Assembly: GCA_947095535.1 (NCBI GenBank)
Contig: OX352772.1
Location: 226,627,151 to 226,691,150, forward strand
Source of the DNA: Poecilobothrus nobilitatus
Lineage: Eukaryota; Arthropoda; Insecta; Diptera; Dolichopodidae
Length of the DNA stretch: 64,000 bases
Direction: 5' to 3'
The notes below the pieces were generated by a model. It did not search any database. It saw nothing but the letters and a program-made list of their open reading frames with translations, and had not been told where the DNA came from. This document shows positions 34,409-45,270 of this stretch, one piece after another. The position numbers were made by a program, and so were the translations under genes. How positions within the stretch are numbered: position 1 is the stretch's first letter; each line of letters opens with the position of its first letter.

Positions 34409-35225
34409 TATACCCTACACCTAAAAAATCCATAAGTAATTTTAGTTAGGTATTTAATATAAGCTAGAAAAATAAATACTTTTACAACCTTTGTACAAAA
34501 TTTCAAGTTTCTATCTTTATTAAATTCGAAAATATGCTTGTTAGGTCTTGGGTAGTGTGTGAAGGCACGCGGACCACCACCCCAATTCATCTCAAATTTT
34601 ATAGTCATCATCAAAACAGGGTAGTGTACACTCTTATATCAAATTTCAAGTTTTTATATTTATTGATTTCGAAGATATGCTTATTCGGAGCTGTGTGAGA
34701 GATACCCGAACAACCATTTCAATTCATCTGAAATTTTAGGCAAATCAGGGATTCCGGAAACAACACCCTCGTATCAAATTTGCAGTTTGTATCTTTATTA
34801 ATTTCGAAGATATGCTTGTTCGGTTTTGGGAGTTGTATGGAATGTACCCGAACAACCACTCCAACTCATCTAAAATTTTAAGCAAATCAGGGATTCAGGA
34901 AACATCAAATTTGATCTTTATTAATTTCGAAGTTATGCTTGTTCGATTTTGGGAGTTGTATGGGCGGTGTCCAAACCCATGGACCGATTTTGTCCAGATT
35001 TGAACTTAGCCTTCTTTTCGTAATTAGTAGCCTACTATTTAAATTTCATTAATATAGCTTCACTAGTTTTTGAGTTATCGTGCGAACGGGCGGACATCGT
35101 TAAATCGACTCAGGAGGTGATCCGGATCAGAATATATATACATGTCCATATCTAACTCACTTCCTTTTGGTGGTTACAACACCATACCAAAGTTAATATA
35201 CCCTATACTTTAAGTGTAGGGTATA
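34409..35225. mobile_element. Repeat family B, complete element with 17-bp TIRs and internal 140-bp repeats
   Basis: TATACCCTACACCTAAA at 34409-34425 matches, inverted and with one mismatch, 35209-35225. The 3' end also forms a hairpin TATACCCTA...TAGGGTATA (35197-35205 with 35217-35225). Inside are about four copies of a repeat marked by TTCGA...ATATGCTTGTT at 34525, 34668, 34803 and 34926. Near the right end is CGAACGGGCGGACAT, like the CGGA run of family A, then ATCGACTCAGGAGG and GATCCGGATC. Non-coding. It lies in the opposite orientation to the arrays at 42.9, 51.7 and 58.5 kb. Confidence 0.8.
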
Positions 35226-35331
35226 AAAATACTAATTGAATCGAGTTTAGACTTAAATTCAATACAGCAACAAGTTTTTTAATGAAAATTTTATCATTAA
35301 ACTGCTGTTTGAAGTCTCATTTGTTTTATTT

Positions 35332-35646
35332 TTATCGAATGCAACTTCTTCTTTTTTTTTTTAATTCACTTAGCTGTGACAAAATTAAATTAAGGTTGGC
35401 CTTGACTTCTTCTTGATTATCATTATTATTGTTTAATCTTCGAACAATTAAAGATTTAATTTCAGCCAGGTTATGTACAACATCATTCTTAAAATGAGAA
35501 ACAGTATCGTTAGTGGAGATCGATATACCATCTAATGAATTTGTATCATCAATACGTTGACACATATCCAACAACACATTGTTCGTATTATCAATTACCT
35601 TTATTGCTTTGTTTAACATTTTGCATTTGATCATCTTTAATGTCAT
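35332..35646 (-). CDS. Possible coiled-coil protein, 104 codons, probably a relic
   Basis: The minus-strand frame encodes a product rich in Leu, Asn, Asp and Ile in heptad-like spacing (LNLILSQLSELKKKRR at the C-terminus), suggesting a coiled coil. A second ATG about 40 bp upstream (near 35673) opens another frame that would join it after a 1-nt shift, so the real start may lie further up and the gene may be broken. Family not recognised. It may be a piece of a mobile element. The T-run in its 3' end reads as poly-Lys. Confidence 0.3.
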   Translation of the reverse strand: MTLKMIKCKMLNKAIKVIDNTNNVLLDMCQRIDDTNSLDGISISTNDTVSHFKNDVVHNLAEIKSLIVRRLNNNNDNQEEVKANLNLILSQLSELKKKRRSCIR

Positions 35647-35989
35647 GCAAGCTTGTTAAATTATGCTTGTTCATTTTAACAAATAAATCACGAAAATTAA
35701 GGCAATCAGCGCATAGAAAGCAATTGCAAAGTTATCATCGATTGGTATTTTTTTTTTATGATTCAACGTGAGGAATTCAAAGAAAAAGGTAAGATAAAAG
35801 GTACCTATGTTAAAAAGTGTAGTAAATTATATGTTGTTATTGTATTTATGAAATGTTAGAGTTATTATGAACTTCTGTTTTAAAAAATAATTCTACGTGT
35901 GCGTGTTTTAAATAAAACAACGATCTATTGGCATTAAAAAATGCAAAATAATTAAGTACAATTTTTTAAGTATCTTAAGGTATCTGTAA
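35647..35989. other. AT-rich stretch without recognised features
   Basis: I see no gene, repeat or known element boundary beyond homopolymer runs. Confidence 0.5.
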
Positions 35990-36480
35990 GGTAACAAGTT
36001 GTCTAAAAATAGGAAACTTGTTTTTGAGGCCTAATAGCTCTTAAACAAGGGATGCTACAAAATAATTATCGGAGAAAACCAATACTAATTCTTTTTTCTT
36101 TCAACATTTCAAGTTTCAATCTAAAAGCGTGCCGGAGTTATGAAGGAAGAAATATCGTAAAAAATTATGTTTTTACATACGGCAAATTTAAATACTAAAT
36201 TTAAAACAAATGTATAATTTTGATATTGATTTATTATGATAAAGAAAAATTCTGTTGAATGCCCTTTTTAAAATTTAAAAAATATTAAGCAAAAGATACA
36301 TTTAAAAATAGGGCTTTTTCAAAGTTTGAGGGGCTGCAGCTCTGTAATGGATGAAGCTACTTCAAAAAGTTGTTCTACAACATTCAATTTTTATGATACT
36401 TACCCAGGGTTAAAATTTCATTGCTCTATCTTAAACTGTGTAGAAGTTTTGTCGGATGAACGAACGGTCAGAGTGAAACT
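35990..36480 (+). repeat. Diverged relative of repeat family A
   Basis: It follows the same order of motifs as family A with many changes: AAAAATAGGAAACTTGTTTTTGAGG, CTCTTAAACAAGGGATGCTACAAAA, TTTCAAGTTTC, a later GGGGCTGCAGCTCTGTAATGG (compare GGGAGCTGTAGCTCCGTAACGG), AAAATTTCATTGCTCTAT, and GATGAACGAACGG in place of the CGGA run. It is an old copy or a sister family; its ends are not clear. Confidence 0.6.
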
Positions 36481-37029
36481 AATAGACACATTTCTAAATT
36501 TTTTTTGGAAATCTGCTAGAAGCGAAATATTTAAAACAACTTTGTTTTTATTTATTTTTAGTGTTTTTCGATATTTACAATTTTTTTCTTGAAATTTCTT
36601 TACACTTTTAGCTAATCGCAATAGGTATCTCTTGGGTAATTCGATTTAATTTGGAGTAAATAAATCCGTCCATTTATCGTCTTGATTTCCTTTGAATGGA
36701 TTGAATTGAATTAATGTTAACTCAGCATAATTCCTCAGAAATTTTATGATATTCGATTTCTGATAAAGATAGTTCTTTTGTTAAAATAACAACTACATTA
36801 GAAAAACAATTTGAAAATAACAAGCAAAATTTATAAAATATTTTGTAAGTAGGAGTACTATCGTGTACAAAAAAATATTTTAGGTTATTATTATTATTAA
36901 CAAAATGTTAATTATTTCATTGTGATAAAATTTAAACAAAATTGTTTTGATTAAAAACAAATATACATATATTAAAATAAAAAAGAAACATATGACATAA
37001 GAGTATTTGAATGCAATAAACATTCGATA

Positions 37030-37440
37030 ATATAAAATAAATTAAGTCTTTCTTATAACACATGGTTATAGTATAAGTTTTTGTTGCTAATTCAGTTATA
37101 CCAGAAAATAGTTGTTGTCTGTTTATACAGACACTAAGTTTAGAAAGAATTTCATTGTAAAATTTATTATTTCATACACAGTAAATAAATCGTTTATAAT
37201 AATATGAGCTACTTACATTTACTTGGTTAGTATTATTATTTACATTTGTGTTACCGAAAATCGTATTACAATTTGAGCTTAGATTAGTGTTAGTAAGATT
37301 ATTATTATAATTTTGGACTTGCTTGAAATTATCCCAGTAAATATTTGGTTGTGGTTGTGGTTTCTTTACTCTTTCAAGTTTAGATGGAAAATTTGTTTGT
37401 GTTAAATCTAAATTGAAATTTTTTGTTTTTGCAACCTGTG
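37030..37440 (-). pseudogene. Minus-strand coding relic, possibly a Jockey-type ORF1 C-terminus (unit 1)
   Basis: Read leftward from 37440, the frame gives TNFPSKLERVKKPQPQPN, an Asn-rich stretch, and further on (clearer in unit 2) an FTVDEIINF...QQQFSGITKLA segment. The pattern F-x2-DE-I...Q-F-x2-I-x2-L-A recalls the C-terminal region of gag-like ORF1 proteins of Jockey-type LINEs. That is memory of a pattern; an Asn/Gln-rich gag tail of another element is also possible. Confidence 0.3.
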
Positions 37441-37739
37441 TTTCTGGTATTATTTTTGCAAAAAACTTTTATTCCATGAGAAATAACTGTGATAAAATAG
37501 TCGTTAACTTTGATTTCATACAAAAAACCTGAGTTTTATTAATTACTGTTACTGGTGGTATAGTTTTACTATCCACGTTTTTATTAGTTATGTCTGTATT
37601 ATTTATATTTTCATTTTTGCTGTATCAGCATCGCACAAAAAATCGCTCGTTCATTTTCGACCGATTATATACCGAGTAGTTGTTACGATCACAATGTGTT
37701 TTCTGCGAAATCTTTACGAAAACTGAATACAGATTTTAG

Positions 37740-38579
37740 CACAACCTATGGTCATTATAAGTTCTTGCGAATAACATTCGGGCTTAACAACATTCTGGCA
37801 ACATTTCAACGCTTAATGAACTTTGTACTAAAAGAATTTATAGACAAATATTGCTACGTGTACCATATTTAGTAAAAATAAAGAAGAGCACTTTACTATC
37901 TTACAAAAGAACCTTAAGGGACTTCAAGACGCGAGCCTTAAAATTCAACTCGATAAAAGCGAGTTTATAAAACAAGATACAGAATTCTTGGGTCATATAA
38001 TAACAACAAAGCGAATAAAACCTAACCTTAATAAAATTGATTCTTTCAATTAATTTTCAATATCGAAAACCCCTAAGCAAATAAAAAGTTTCTTAGGTTT
38101 AGTAGGTTACTAAAGGAAATATATTAAAGATTTCCAAAAATTGCTATACACATAACATTTTGTTTAAAAAAGGAAACCATATTGATGTCAATAACACTGA
38201 TTATAAAGAAGCTTTTAATAAATTAGAATTGCTCTATACAACGGATCCCATTCTTGTTTATCCGAATTTCTCAAAACGTCTCGTTTTAACAACGGTTGCA
38301 AGTGATTTCGCTATAGGTGCTGTGTTATCACAAAATAACTATCCTATATGTTATGCATCACGTACTTTGAATAACCATGAGCGGCACATATATTCTACCA
38401 ACGAAAATGAGTTGCTTGCAATTGTCTGGGCAACTAAATATTTTCGTCCATACCTTTTTGGGTGCAAATTCATTATTAATACGGATCACAAACCACTTCA
38501 GTGGTTTTATAACTTGAGAAAACCTAATTGCAAGTTCGAAGATGGAAAATCACGTTACAAGAATTTAATTTTGACATAG
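37740..38579 (+). pseudogene. Gypsy-type RT and RNase H relic (unit 1)
   Basis: RT: GHYKFLRITFGL, ATFQRLMNFVLKEF and then CYVYHI followed by a stop, where the family has Y-L/V-DD, so the catalytic Asp pair is lost. The connection region lies in shifted frames (37880-38150). RNase H is in one frame, 38160-38579: [33 protein letters not shown] and TDHKPLQWF. The family's first catalytic Asp (D-A-S) is replaced by Val. These enzymes make the DNA copy of an LTR retrotransposon. Confidence 0.85.
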
Positions 38580-38591
38580 CATATTTAAGTG

Positions 38592-40719
38592 TCGGATGAA
38601 CGGACGGTCAGAGTGAAACTAATAGAAACATTTTTAAAATTTTTTGGAAATCTGCTAGAAGCGAAATATACATACAACAAATTTTTTTTATTTATTTCTA
38701 ATGTTTTTGATATTTACAATTTTTTTCTTAAAATTTCTTTACAGTTTTACCTAATCGCAATAGGTACCTCTTAGGTAATTCGATTTAATTTGGAGTGAAT
38801 AAACCCGTCCATTTATCGTCTTGATTTTCTTTGAATGGATTGAATTGAATTAATGTTGACCTAGCATAATTCCTCAGAAATCTTATGATATTTGATTTCT
38901 GATAAGGATGGTTAAAAAAACAACTACATTAGAAAAACAATTTGAAAATAACAAGAATTTATAAAATACTCTGTAATTAGGTGTACAAAAAATCTTTTAG
39001 GTTATTATTATTAACAAAATGTTAATTATTTGAATGCGATAAAATTTAAGCAAAATTGTTTTGATTAAAAACAAATATACATAATATATTAAAATAAAAA
39101 AGAAACATATATTGGGGAACATATGACATAAGAGTATTTGAATGCAATAAAAATTCGATAATATAAAATAAATTAAGTCTTTCTTATAACACATGGTTAT
39201 AGTATAATTTTTTGTTGCTAATTTAGTGATACCAGAAAATTGTTGTTGTCTGTTTATACAGACACTAAGTTTAGAAAGAATTTCATTGTAAAATTTATTA
39301 TTTCATCCACAGTAAATAAATCGTTGCTATTATATGAGCTACTTACATTTACTTGTTTAGTACTATTGTTTACATTTGTGTTACGGAAAAGCGTATTAGA
39401 ATTTTAGCTTAGATTAATGTTAGTAAGATTATTATTATAATTTTGGACTTGCTTGAAATTATTCCAGTAAATATTTGGTTGTGGTTGTTGTTGCTTTACT
39501 CTACCAAGTTTAGACGGAAAATTTATTTGTGTTAAATCTAAATTGAAGTTTTTAGTTTTTGCAACCTGTGTTTCTAGTATTATTTTTACTCCTCATGTCG
39601 ATGTACGCTTTACGGTTGGGACACGTGTTATAGGTTGTTATAGGTATAATAGCTTTAAATGGTTTATTGCTTTTAAAATCATGCAAAAAAAATTCACAAT
39701 TTTTTTGTTTCAGTGTCTTACATAATGGTGAATAATTTTCTAGCTTTTTACAAAAAACTTTTATTGCAGAAGAAATACTTCAATAAAATAGATATTAACT
39801 TTGATTTGTTCCATTAAATCAAGCAAAAAACCTGAATTTTATTAATTACTGTCACTGGTGGTATAGTTTTACTATCCACGTTTTTATTAGTTATGTCTGT
39901 ATTATTTATATTTACATTTTTGCTGTATCAGCATCACACAAAAAATGGCTCGTTCGTTTTCGACCGATTATGTACAACCAATGGTCATTATAAGTTCTTG
40001 CGAATAACGTTCGGGCTTAAAAACACTCTGGCAAACTTTCAACGCTTAATGAACTCTGTACTAAAAGAATTTATAGGCAAATATTGCTACGTGTACCATA
40101 TTTAGTATAAGTAAAGAAGAGCACTTTACTATCTTACAACAAAGCAAATAAATCCTAACCTTAATAAAATTGATTCTTTCAATTAATTTTCAACATCGAA
40201 AACCCTTAAGCAAATAAAAAGTTTCTTAGGTTTAGTGGGTTACTATAGGAAATATATTAAAGATTTCGCAAAAATTGCTAAACACATAACATTTTGTTTA
40301 AAAAAGGAAACCATATTCATGTCAATAACACTGATTATAAAAAACTTTTAATAAATTAGAATTGCTCTATACAACGGATCCCATTCTTGTTAACCGAATT
40401 TCTCAAAACGTCTCGTTTTAACAATGGTTGCAAGTGATTTCGCTATAGGTTCTGTGTTATCGCAAAATAACTATCCTATATGTTATGCATCACGTACTTT
40501 GAATAATCATGAGCAGCAAATATTCTACCAACGAAAATAGTTGCTTGCAATTGTCTGGGCAACTAAATATTTTCGTCCATACCTTTTTGGACGCAAATTC
40601 ATTATTAAAACGGATAACAAGCCACTTCAGTGGCTTCATAATTTGAGAGAACCTAATTGCAAGTTCAAAGATGGAAAATCATGTTACAAGAATTTAATTT
40701 TGACATAGCATATTTAAGT
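38592..40719 (+). repeat. 2.14-kb tandem duplication, unit 2
   Basis: Second copy of 36451-38591. It differs by a roughly 130-bp deletion inside the RT region (joined at ACAACAAAGC, near 40140) and by about 190 bp near 39580-39770 that unit 1 lacks. After ATTTAAGT (40719) the Gypsy frame goes on into ...GPENKVGDALSRIE, so this unit holds the original right-hand flank. Confidence 0.88.
39190..39560 (-). pseudogene. Minus-strand coding relic, possibly a Jockey-type ORF1 C-terminus (unit 2)
   Basis: Tandem copy of 37030-37440. It reads INFPSKLGRVKQQQPQPN, an Asn-rich stretch with one stop, then LFTVDEIINFTMKFF, a stop, and in a neighbouring frame QQQFSGITKLATKNY. Same reservations as for unit 1. 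Confidence 0.3.
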
Positions 40720-40772
40720 GGACCGGAAAACAAAGTTGGCGATGCTCTTTCACGCATTGAGATTCAGTGAAA
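39940..40772 (+). pseudogene. Gypsy-type RT and RNase H relic (unit 2)
   Basis: Same RT segment with the same loss at CYVYHI, so the lesion predates the duplication. A private deletion near 40140 removes the connection region. RNase H pieces in several frames run 40380-40690, and then GPENKVGDALSRIE, the usual RNase H to integrase linker, ends at about 40770. Confidence 0.8.
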
Positions 40773-41383
40773 CGAATCAAATATAAATAGTCTAAATAGG
40801 AATGAATGAATGAAAATAATATAGTTGATTTCTACTAAACACAAATCGTCATTAAAAAGGGTTCCCGAGAACAATTGAAATTGTGTAAAATCCATCGTAG
40901 AACAAGGATAATTTTTATACAGCCGAATTCTAACGAAGAACTTTTTATTGAAGTTTATAAAAATGATATTTCTAGTAAAGGAATAATAGGAATTATGATT
41001 CAAGATTTTAATATTTACAGTTCTTTTCAAAATACATACCTAAAATATTTTGAAAAAATAAACTGATAAAATTAAACAAATGCTCACTTTTATTTACTGA
41101 CATTTTATATCGTCTCGAAATAAATGAATTTATTCTTGATCATATATAATTGTCACGTTTGCAACACTGCCAAGTATGAAAGACGTCCATTAAATCTACC
41201 CTTAAAAATTACAGAAAACCCCTGAAAAACCATTACAAATAACTAATGTAATATGGACATAGGGTTTCACACAAAAGGAAATCCATACTTGACAATATCA
41301 TTGACAAGTTTTCAAAGCACGCCCAAATCATTCCTTTAAAATTTAGGTGTTGGGTGGATTTGAAAAATTCATTTTTGTAATAT

Positions 41384-41686
41384 GTGGCATCTTTTGGTTA
41401 CCGTGTTAAGGTTGTAACCAACCGGGAAAAGGGCTTTAGCCTTAATTTCAAAAATTATTTCGAAACAGAAGGAATTGATGTTCAGTTTACTACTCCCAAT
41501 AACCATAGTAGTAATGCGGATATTGAAACATTCCATAATACCTTAAATGAACTCTTACGAATTTTGAACACGATCGAAAAAGAGGAAGGTCCAATCACGG
41601 ATGAAGATCTAACAATCAAAAGCCTACAAAAGTCTACAACGAAACTATCCACTCTTCAACTGGATAAAGGCCTATCGATTTTTTAA
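41384..41686 (+). pseudogene. Gypsy-type integrase fragment
   Basis: The segment has FETEGIDVQFTTPNNHSSNADIETFHNTLNE, in which the Glu of NADIETFHNTL corresponds to the third catalytic residue of the DDE core in errantivirus integrases; the preceding D-region is degraded (VTNREKGFSLNF in place of D-N/R-E). Non-coding or shifted sequence 40773-41383 stands where the N-terminal integrase should be. It belongs with the RT/RNase H relic upstream. Confidence 0.78.
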
Positions 41687-41989
41687 ATGCCGTTATCTCT
41701 TGCATTGAGTTTAATACAAAAATTAAAGAAAAATCTATCGAACAACGTAACGTTAACGTAAAGAACATAAAGGAAGAACCAATAATTTAAAAAATAACCA
41801 ATTCATTTAAGATAATGGCCTACCCATTATCTTAAACTGAATAGGATTACAAAACTACAACATTATCACAAAAAAATTTAAATCACAGAATCTAACAATG
41901 ATCACTTTAAAATTAAAAAAGAATATTCCACGTTACATTAATCAATTTAAAAGAAAATTCAAGTATCAAAACTAACTACTTATATCTTA

Positions 41990-42378
41990 TTCTAGAATTA
42001 ATCCTTTTTGTTCTTTTATTGGGTTTTCCATTTGTCCCTATCCTCACCTAAAGATATTAACCAAATGCCATCTGGAAATAGTTACGTTCTCTTTGAAAAA
42101 TCTGAGCGTAAAGTAGTAAAAAGTTACAAAAAAATATTGAATGTTATCGATGACTCAATGCGAGAAAATTATTAATAAAATCGAATCAAAATACTGCAAC
42201 TTCAAATAAAACTGATATTCCTTCAATTTTGTAGCATAAATTAAAACACCTAAAAGAAGATTATAATAGTAAAAGATCATTGTTTAATTTTGGTAGAAAT
42301 ATTCTTCGCTTTGCTGTTGGTGTAATGGACGACGACTATAGAAAGGAAATCGAAGAACACTTAAAAGTATTAGAATAA
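41990..42378 (+). pseudogene. Errantivirus-type env fragment
   Basis: 42270-42378 reads KRSLFNFGRNILRFAVGVMD then DDYRKEIEEHLKVLE, matching the post-cleavage region of the env protein at 48895-49000 (RGLINFIGSTEKWLFGTMDD). 41990-42200 has a hydrophobic leader-like stretch and PSGNSYVLFEKS, compatible with an env N-terminus, in shifted frames. It shows that the Gypsy relic of this region was an env-bearing errantivirus-type element distinct from the one at 44.6-50.0 kb. Confidence 0.65.
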
Positions 42379-42935
42379 AATAATGGAAAATATTTGACAA
42401 TGTTAACGACCACGTATTAATCAACCAAAAAATATCGAATGAAATAAAAATTATTATTTATTTATTTATTTATTGTAACCAAAACGAGGTTTTTATAAAA
42501 AAATCTTACTGCTAAAACTTAATAATAACATGAACAAAATAAAATATGATACATAGTAAATTAAAAAAAAAATTATTACATTAACTTATATGGTAAATTA
42601 CAAATTGCTTACAAAGCGAAAACACAGTTAGAATTGAATTAATATAATTTGGGTTATTCATTTGAGTTAAAATAAAATAATTTGTACAATATGAAGTGTA
42701 TCTAATATATTTATATAATATAATGAAGGTTAAAATTATTGTGTACGGTTAGTAACAAATTTTTGTATTAATTTTTTAACGGATCATATTAGCTTAGTTC
42801 AAAATGAAATAAAAAATGTAATAAATACTTTTCAAAATAATATTAATAAAATATTATTTTTATACGTTGCATTTAAGTCATGTTGTAATAATTTCTGGCA
42901 AATGGTATAACAACAAATCGATAAAGTCATGTATA
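42379..42935. other. AT-rich non-coding stretch with (TTTA)n
   Basis: A short TTTA repeat lies near 42453-42475. No gene seen. It may include the 3' end of the errantivirus-type relic, but I could not find a matching LTR. Confidence 0.5.
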
Positions 42936-43790
42936 TATATTCTGAATCAGGATCACCTCCTGAGTCGATTTAGCGATGTCCGTCCGTCCGTCCGTTCGCA
43001 CGATAACTCAAAAACTAGAGAAGCTATCTTGATGAAATGTATATAGTACGTTACTAATTACTAAAGGAAGGCTAAGTTCAAATCTGGACAAAATCGGTCA
43101 ATGAGTTCGGGAACCTCCCATACAACTCCCAAAACCGAATATGCAGATCTTCGAAATTAATAAAGATAGAAACTTAAAATTTTGTACGAGGATGTGTTTT
43201 CCTGAATCCCTGATATCTCTAAAATTTGAGATAAATTGGAGTGGTTATTCGGGTACCTCCCACAAAACTCCCAAAACCGAACAAGCATATATTCGAAATT
43301 AATAAAGATAGAAACTTCAAATTTGTTACTAGGGTGTCGTTTCCTGAATCCCTGATTTGTCCAAAATTTCAGATGAATTAAAGGAGCTGTTCGGTTACCT
43401 CCCACACAATTCCCAAAACCGAACAAACATACCTGCGAAATTAATAAAGATAAAAGCTTCAAATTTGATATGAGGGTGCTGTTTTTTGAATCCCTGATTT
43501 GCCTAAAATTTGAGATGAATTGGGGTGGTTGGTCAGGTACCTCCCATACAACTCCCAAAACCGAACAAGCATATCTTCGAAATTAATAAATATAAAAACT
43601 TGAAATTTGATATAAGAGTATTCTATCCTGTTCTGATAATGTCTCTAAAATTTGGGATGAATTGAAGAGGTGGTCCTGGTGCCTTCACACACTTTCCAAG
43701 ACCTAACAAGCATGTCTTCGAATTTAATAAAGATAGAAACCTGAAATTTTGCACAAAGGTTGTAAATGCATTTATTTTTTTAGCTTATAT
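42936..43790 (+). repeat. Repeat family B with 142-bp tandem array (array copy 1)
   Basis: It starts in the CGGA-run end of family B (GTCCGTCCGTCCGTTCGCAC) and carries units marked by TCGAAATTAATAAAGATAG at 43151, 43293, 43435, 43577 and 43717 (spacing 142, 142, 142, 140). Units also share CCCAAAACCGAACAAGCATAT and TCCTGAATCCCTGATTTG. It ends at TAGCTTATATTAAACAAAC; the outer TIRs are missing. Frames on both strands in the units are repeat artefacts. Confidence 0.88.
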
Positions 43791-44555
43791 TAAACAAACA
43801 AAATAGATTTTGAAAATTTGGAGGAATTTGATTTTGATAAAAGACGAAATTGATTTTGAAAATTTGTACGAATTTGATTTTGAAGAAAGACAAATAAATA
43901 TAATGTTAAAAAGCACAAATTTGAAGTGAAGAGTATACACACAAGTTTTCTAAACAAGATTTGTTACATTTATTACAACAGTCATAATTAAAATCATTTT
44001 TTCTCCTATAATTTATATCCTCCTATAATTTATATCTTAAATCTTTTTCTGTACTAACTTTACTAAAATATTTAATAAATTTATTTTCTAAACTATCTAA
44101 ATAATATCTACATAAAAATTCAATTAAAATACATTAGATTAAAATACATTTTTCAGATTCAAATTTCAATAAACAATTTAAAACATTTTCGATTATTACT
44201 TCTTTATTTAATTTCAAAAATGTTCAATTAATAATTTAAAATACTTTCGATTATTACTTCTTGCCACTATGTATTTAAATGAATAAAATTAAACAAAGTT
44301 GCGCCTTTAAAAATACATTGCAATTTCAAATATTCGTATACTTTGTATTATAACAATCCATAGATACAGTAATAAAGTTGCACCTTTAAAAAAACATTGT
44401 AGAAATACTACCTAAACACTATTTCGTTCATTTTCTCTAATTTTTTACTAATGTTTTTTTTGTTTAGGTTGTTGTAAAAAATCGATTAATTTGTGTAAAA
44501 AAAGAGTGACCCATCTTATTGTAATAGATAATCTTTGGTTTGGTTAGGCCGCAGG
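43791..44555 (+). repeat. Repeat C, copy 1
   Basis: About 760 bp repeated at 52391-53115 (plus 55004-55060) and 59013-59820. It begins with two or three units of a 46-bp repeat (ATTGATTTTGAAAATTTGTACG) and ends GAGTGACCCATCTTATTGTAATAG, TTGGTTTGGTTAGGCCGC. Non-coding. In the other copies it leads into a Gypsy RT relic, so it may derive from an LTR retrotransposon; here the errantivirus 5' LTR follows instead. Confidence 0.8.
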
Positions 44556-45011
44556 GGTTATGTATAAACCTCCTAATGTAACGTCAACTAATTCAACTTC
44601 AGATTCACCACCACCACCAAGTTGTAATAGAATCTAAAACAACACCAATAAAAAAAGATATATTTTGATTTTTTTTTTAATTCAAATAAAATTCAGTAAA
44701 TATGTAAAAATGCTGAATCTACATTATTTTTGTTTTTAAATTATAAAGACCTTGAACTCTTCAAGTTCAATGTTGTTTAAATTAATAATATTACATTAGC
44801 AACTTAATTAATAAGAAATGCTTACTTTTTAGTTTTAGCAAGTTTAATTTAAGTAATGATTAAAAAAAAACAGACATTAAATAAAAATTAATAAGTTAGT
44901 TGGTAACCACTGTTCGATAAGTGAATTAATAAAGTTTATTTTAAAGAACGTATATTTTTTTTTTGTTTGATATAAATAAAGAACTTTTTTTTTTTTGACA
45001 AAAAATATAAT
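44556..45011 (+). repeat. Errantivirus 5' LTR (456 bp)
   Basis: Left boundary set by alignment to the 3' LTR start (GGTTATGTATAAACCTCC here, AGTTATGTATAAACCTCC at 50021). Right boundary set by the primer site. It contains T/A-rich promoter-like sequence (GTATATTTTTTTT near 44950, TATAAATAAAG near 44971) but the start site of transcription cannot be fixed. Only 27 bp can be compared with the other LTR, too few to date the insertion. Confidence 0.75.
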
Positions 45012-45028
45012 TGGCGCAGTCGGTGGGA
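45012..45028 (+). other. Primer binding site, tRNA-Ser type
   Basis: TGGCGCAGTCGGTGGGA directly after the LTR is close to the TGGCGCAGTCGGTAGG primer site of 17.6/297-type errantiviruses, which pairs with the 3' end of a serine tRNA to start minus-strand DNA. Confidence 0.85.
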
Positions 45029-45270
45029 TCTCTATCAAAAGAAAAGAGATCTAGTGAAACGAATCTGATTAAAAAAAGAAAAAAAATAATATTACAAAAA
45101 CATTTTTTTTAATGTGGGCAACAAAGTAAGCCAAAGTAAAATTTAGTGGTTTATGTAGAAACGAACACAAAAAAAAAAAAAAGTTATTATTAAATATATA
45201 CATAAGTATATAAATTAAAATTGATCGTCAAATACACAGGAGAAATCTATTCGATCAATATCGTAATATC

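Larger units (their letters stand above)
36451..38591 (+). repeat. 2.14-kb tandem duplication, unit 1
   Basis: It starts GTCGGATGAACGAACGGTCA and recurs from 38592 (GTCGGATGAACGGACGGTCA), offset 2,141. The unit joins the end of the A-like repeat, a minus-strand coding relic, and a plus-strand Gypsy RT/RNase H relic. In unit 1 the RNase H frame is cut at ATTTAAGT where unit 2 begins. Confidence 0.88.

Noticed and set aside
43157..43558. Open frames of 60-133 codons with repeated LVRFWE and NNHSN segments in the family B arrays
   Set aside because: The frames repeat with the 142-bp unit, occur on both strands and differ in frame between units; a by-product of a tandem repeat with few stops.
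42936..43790. Regularly spaced repeats as a CRISPR array
   Set aside because: The 142-bp units are contiguous tandem repeats with no unique spacers, and the context is eukaryotic transposable elements.
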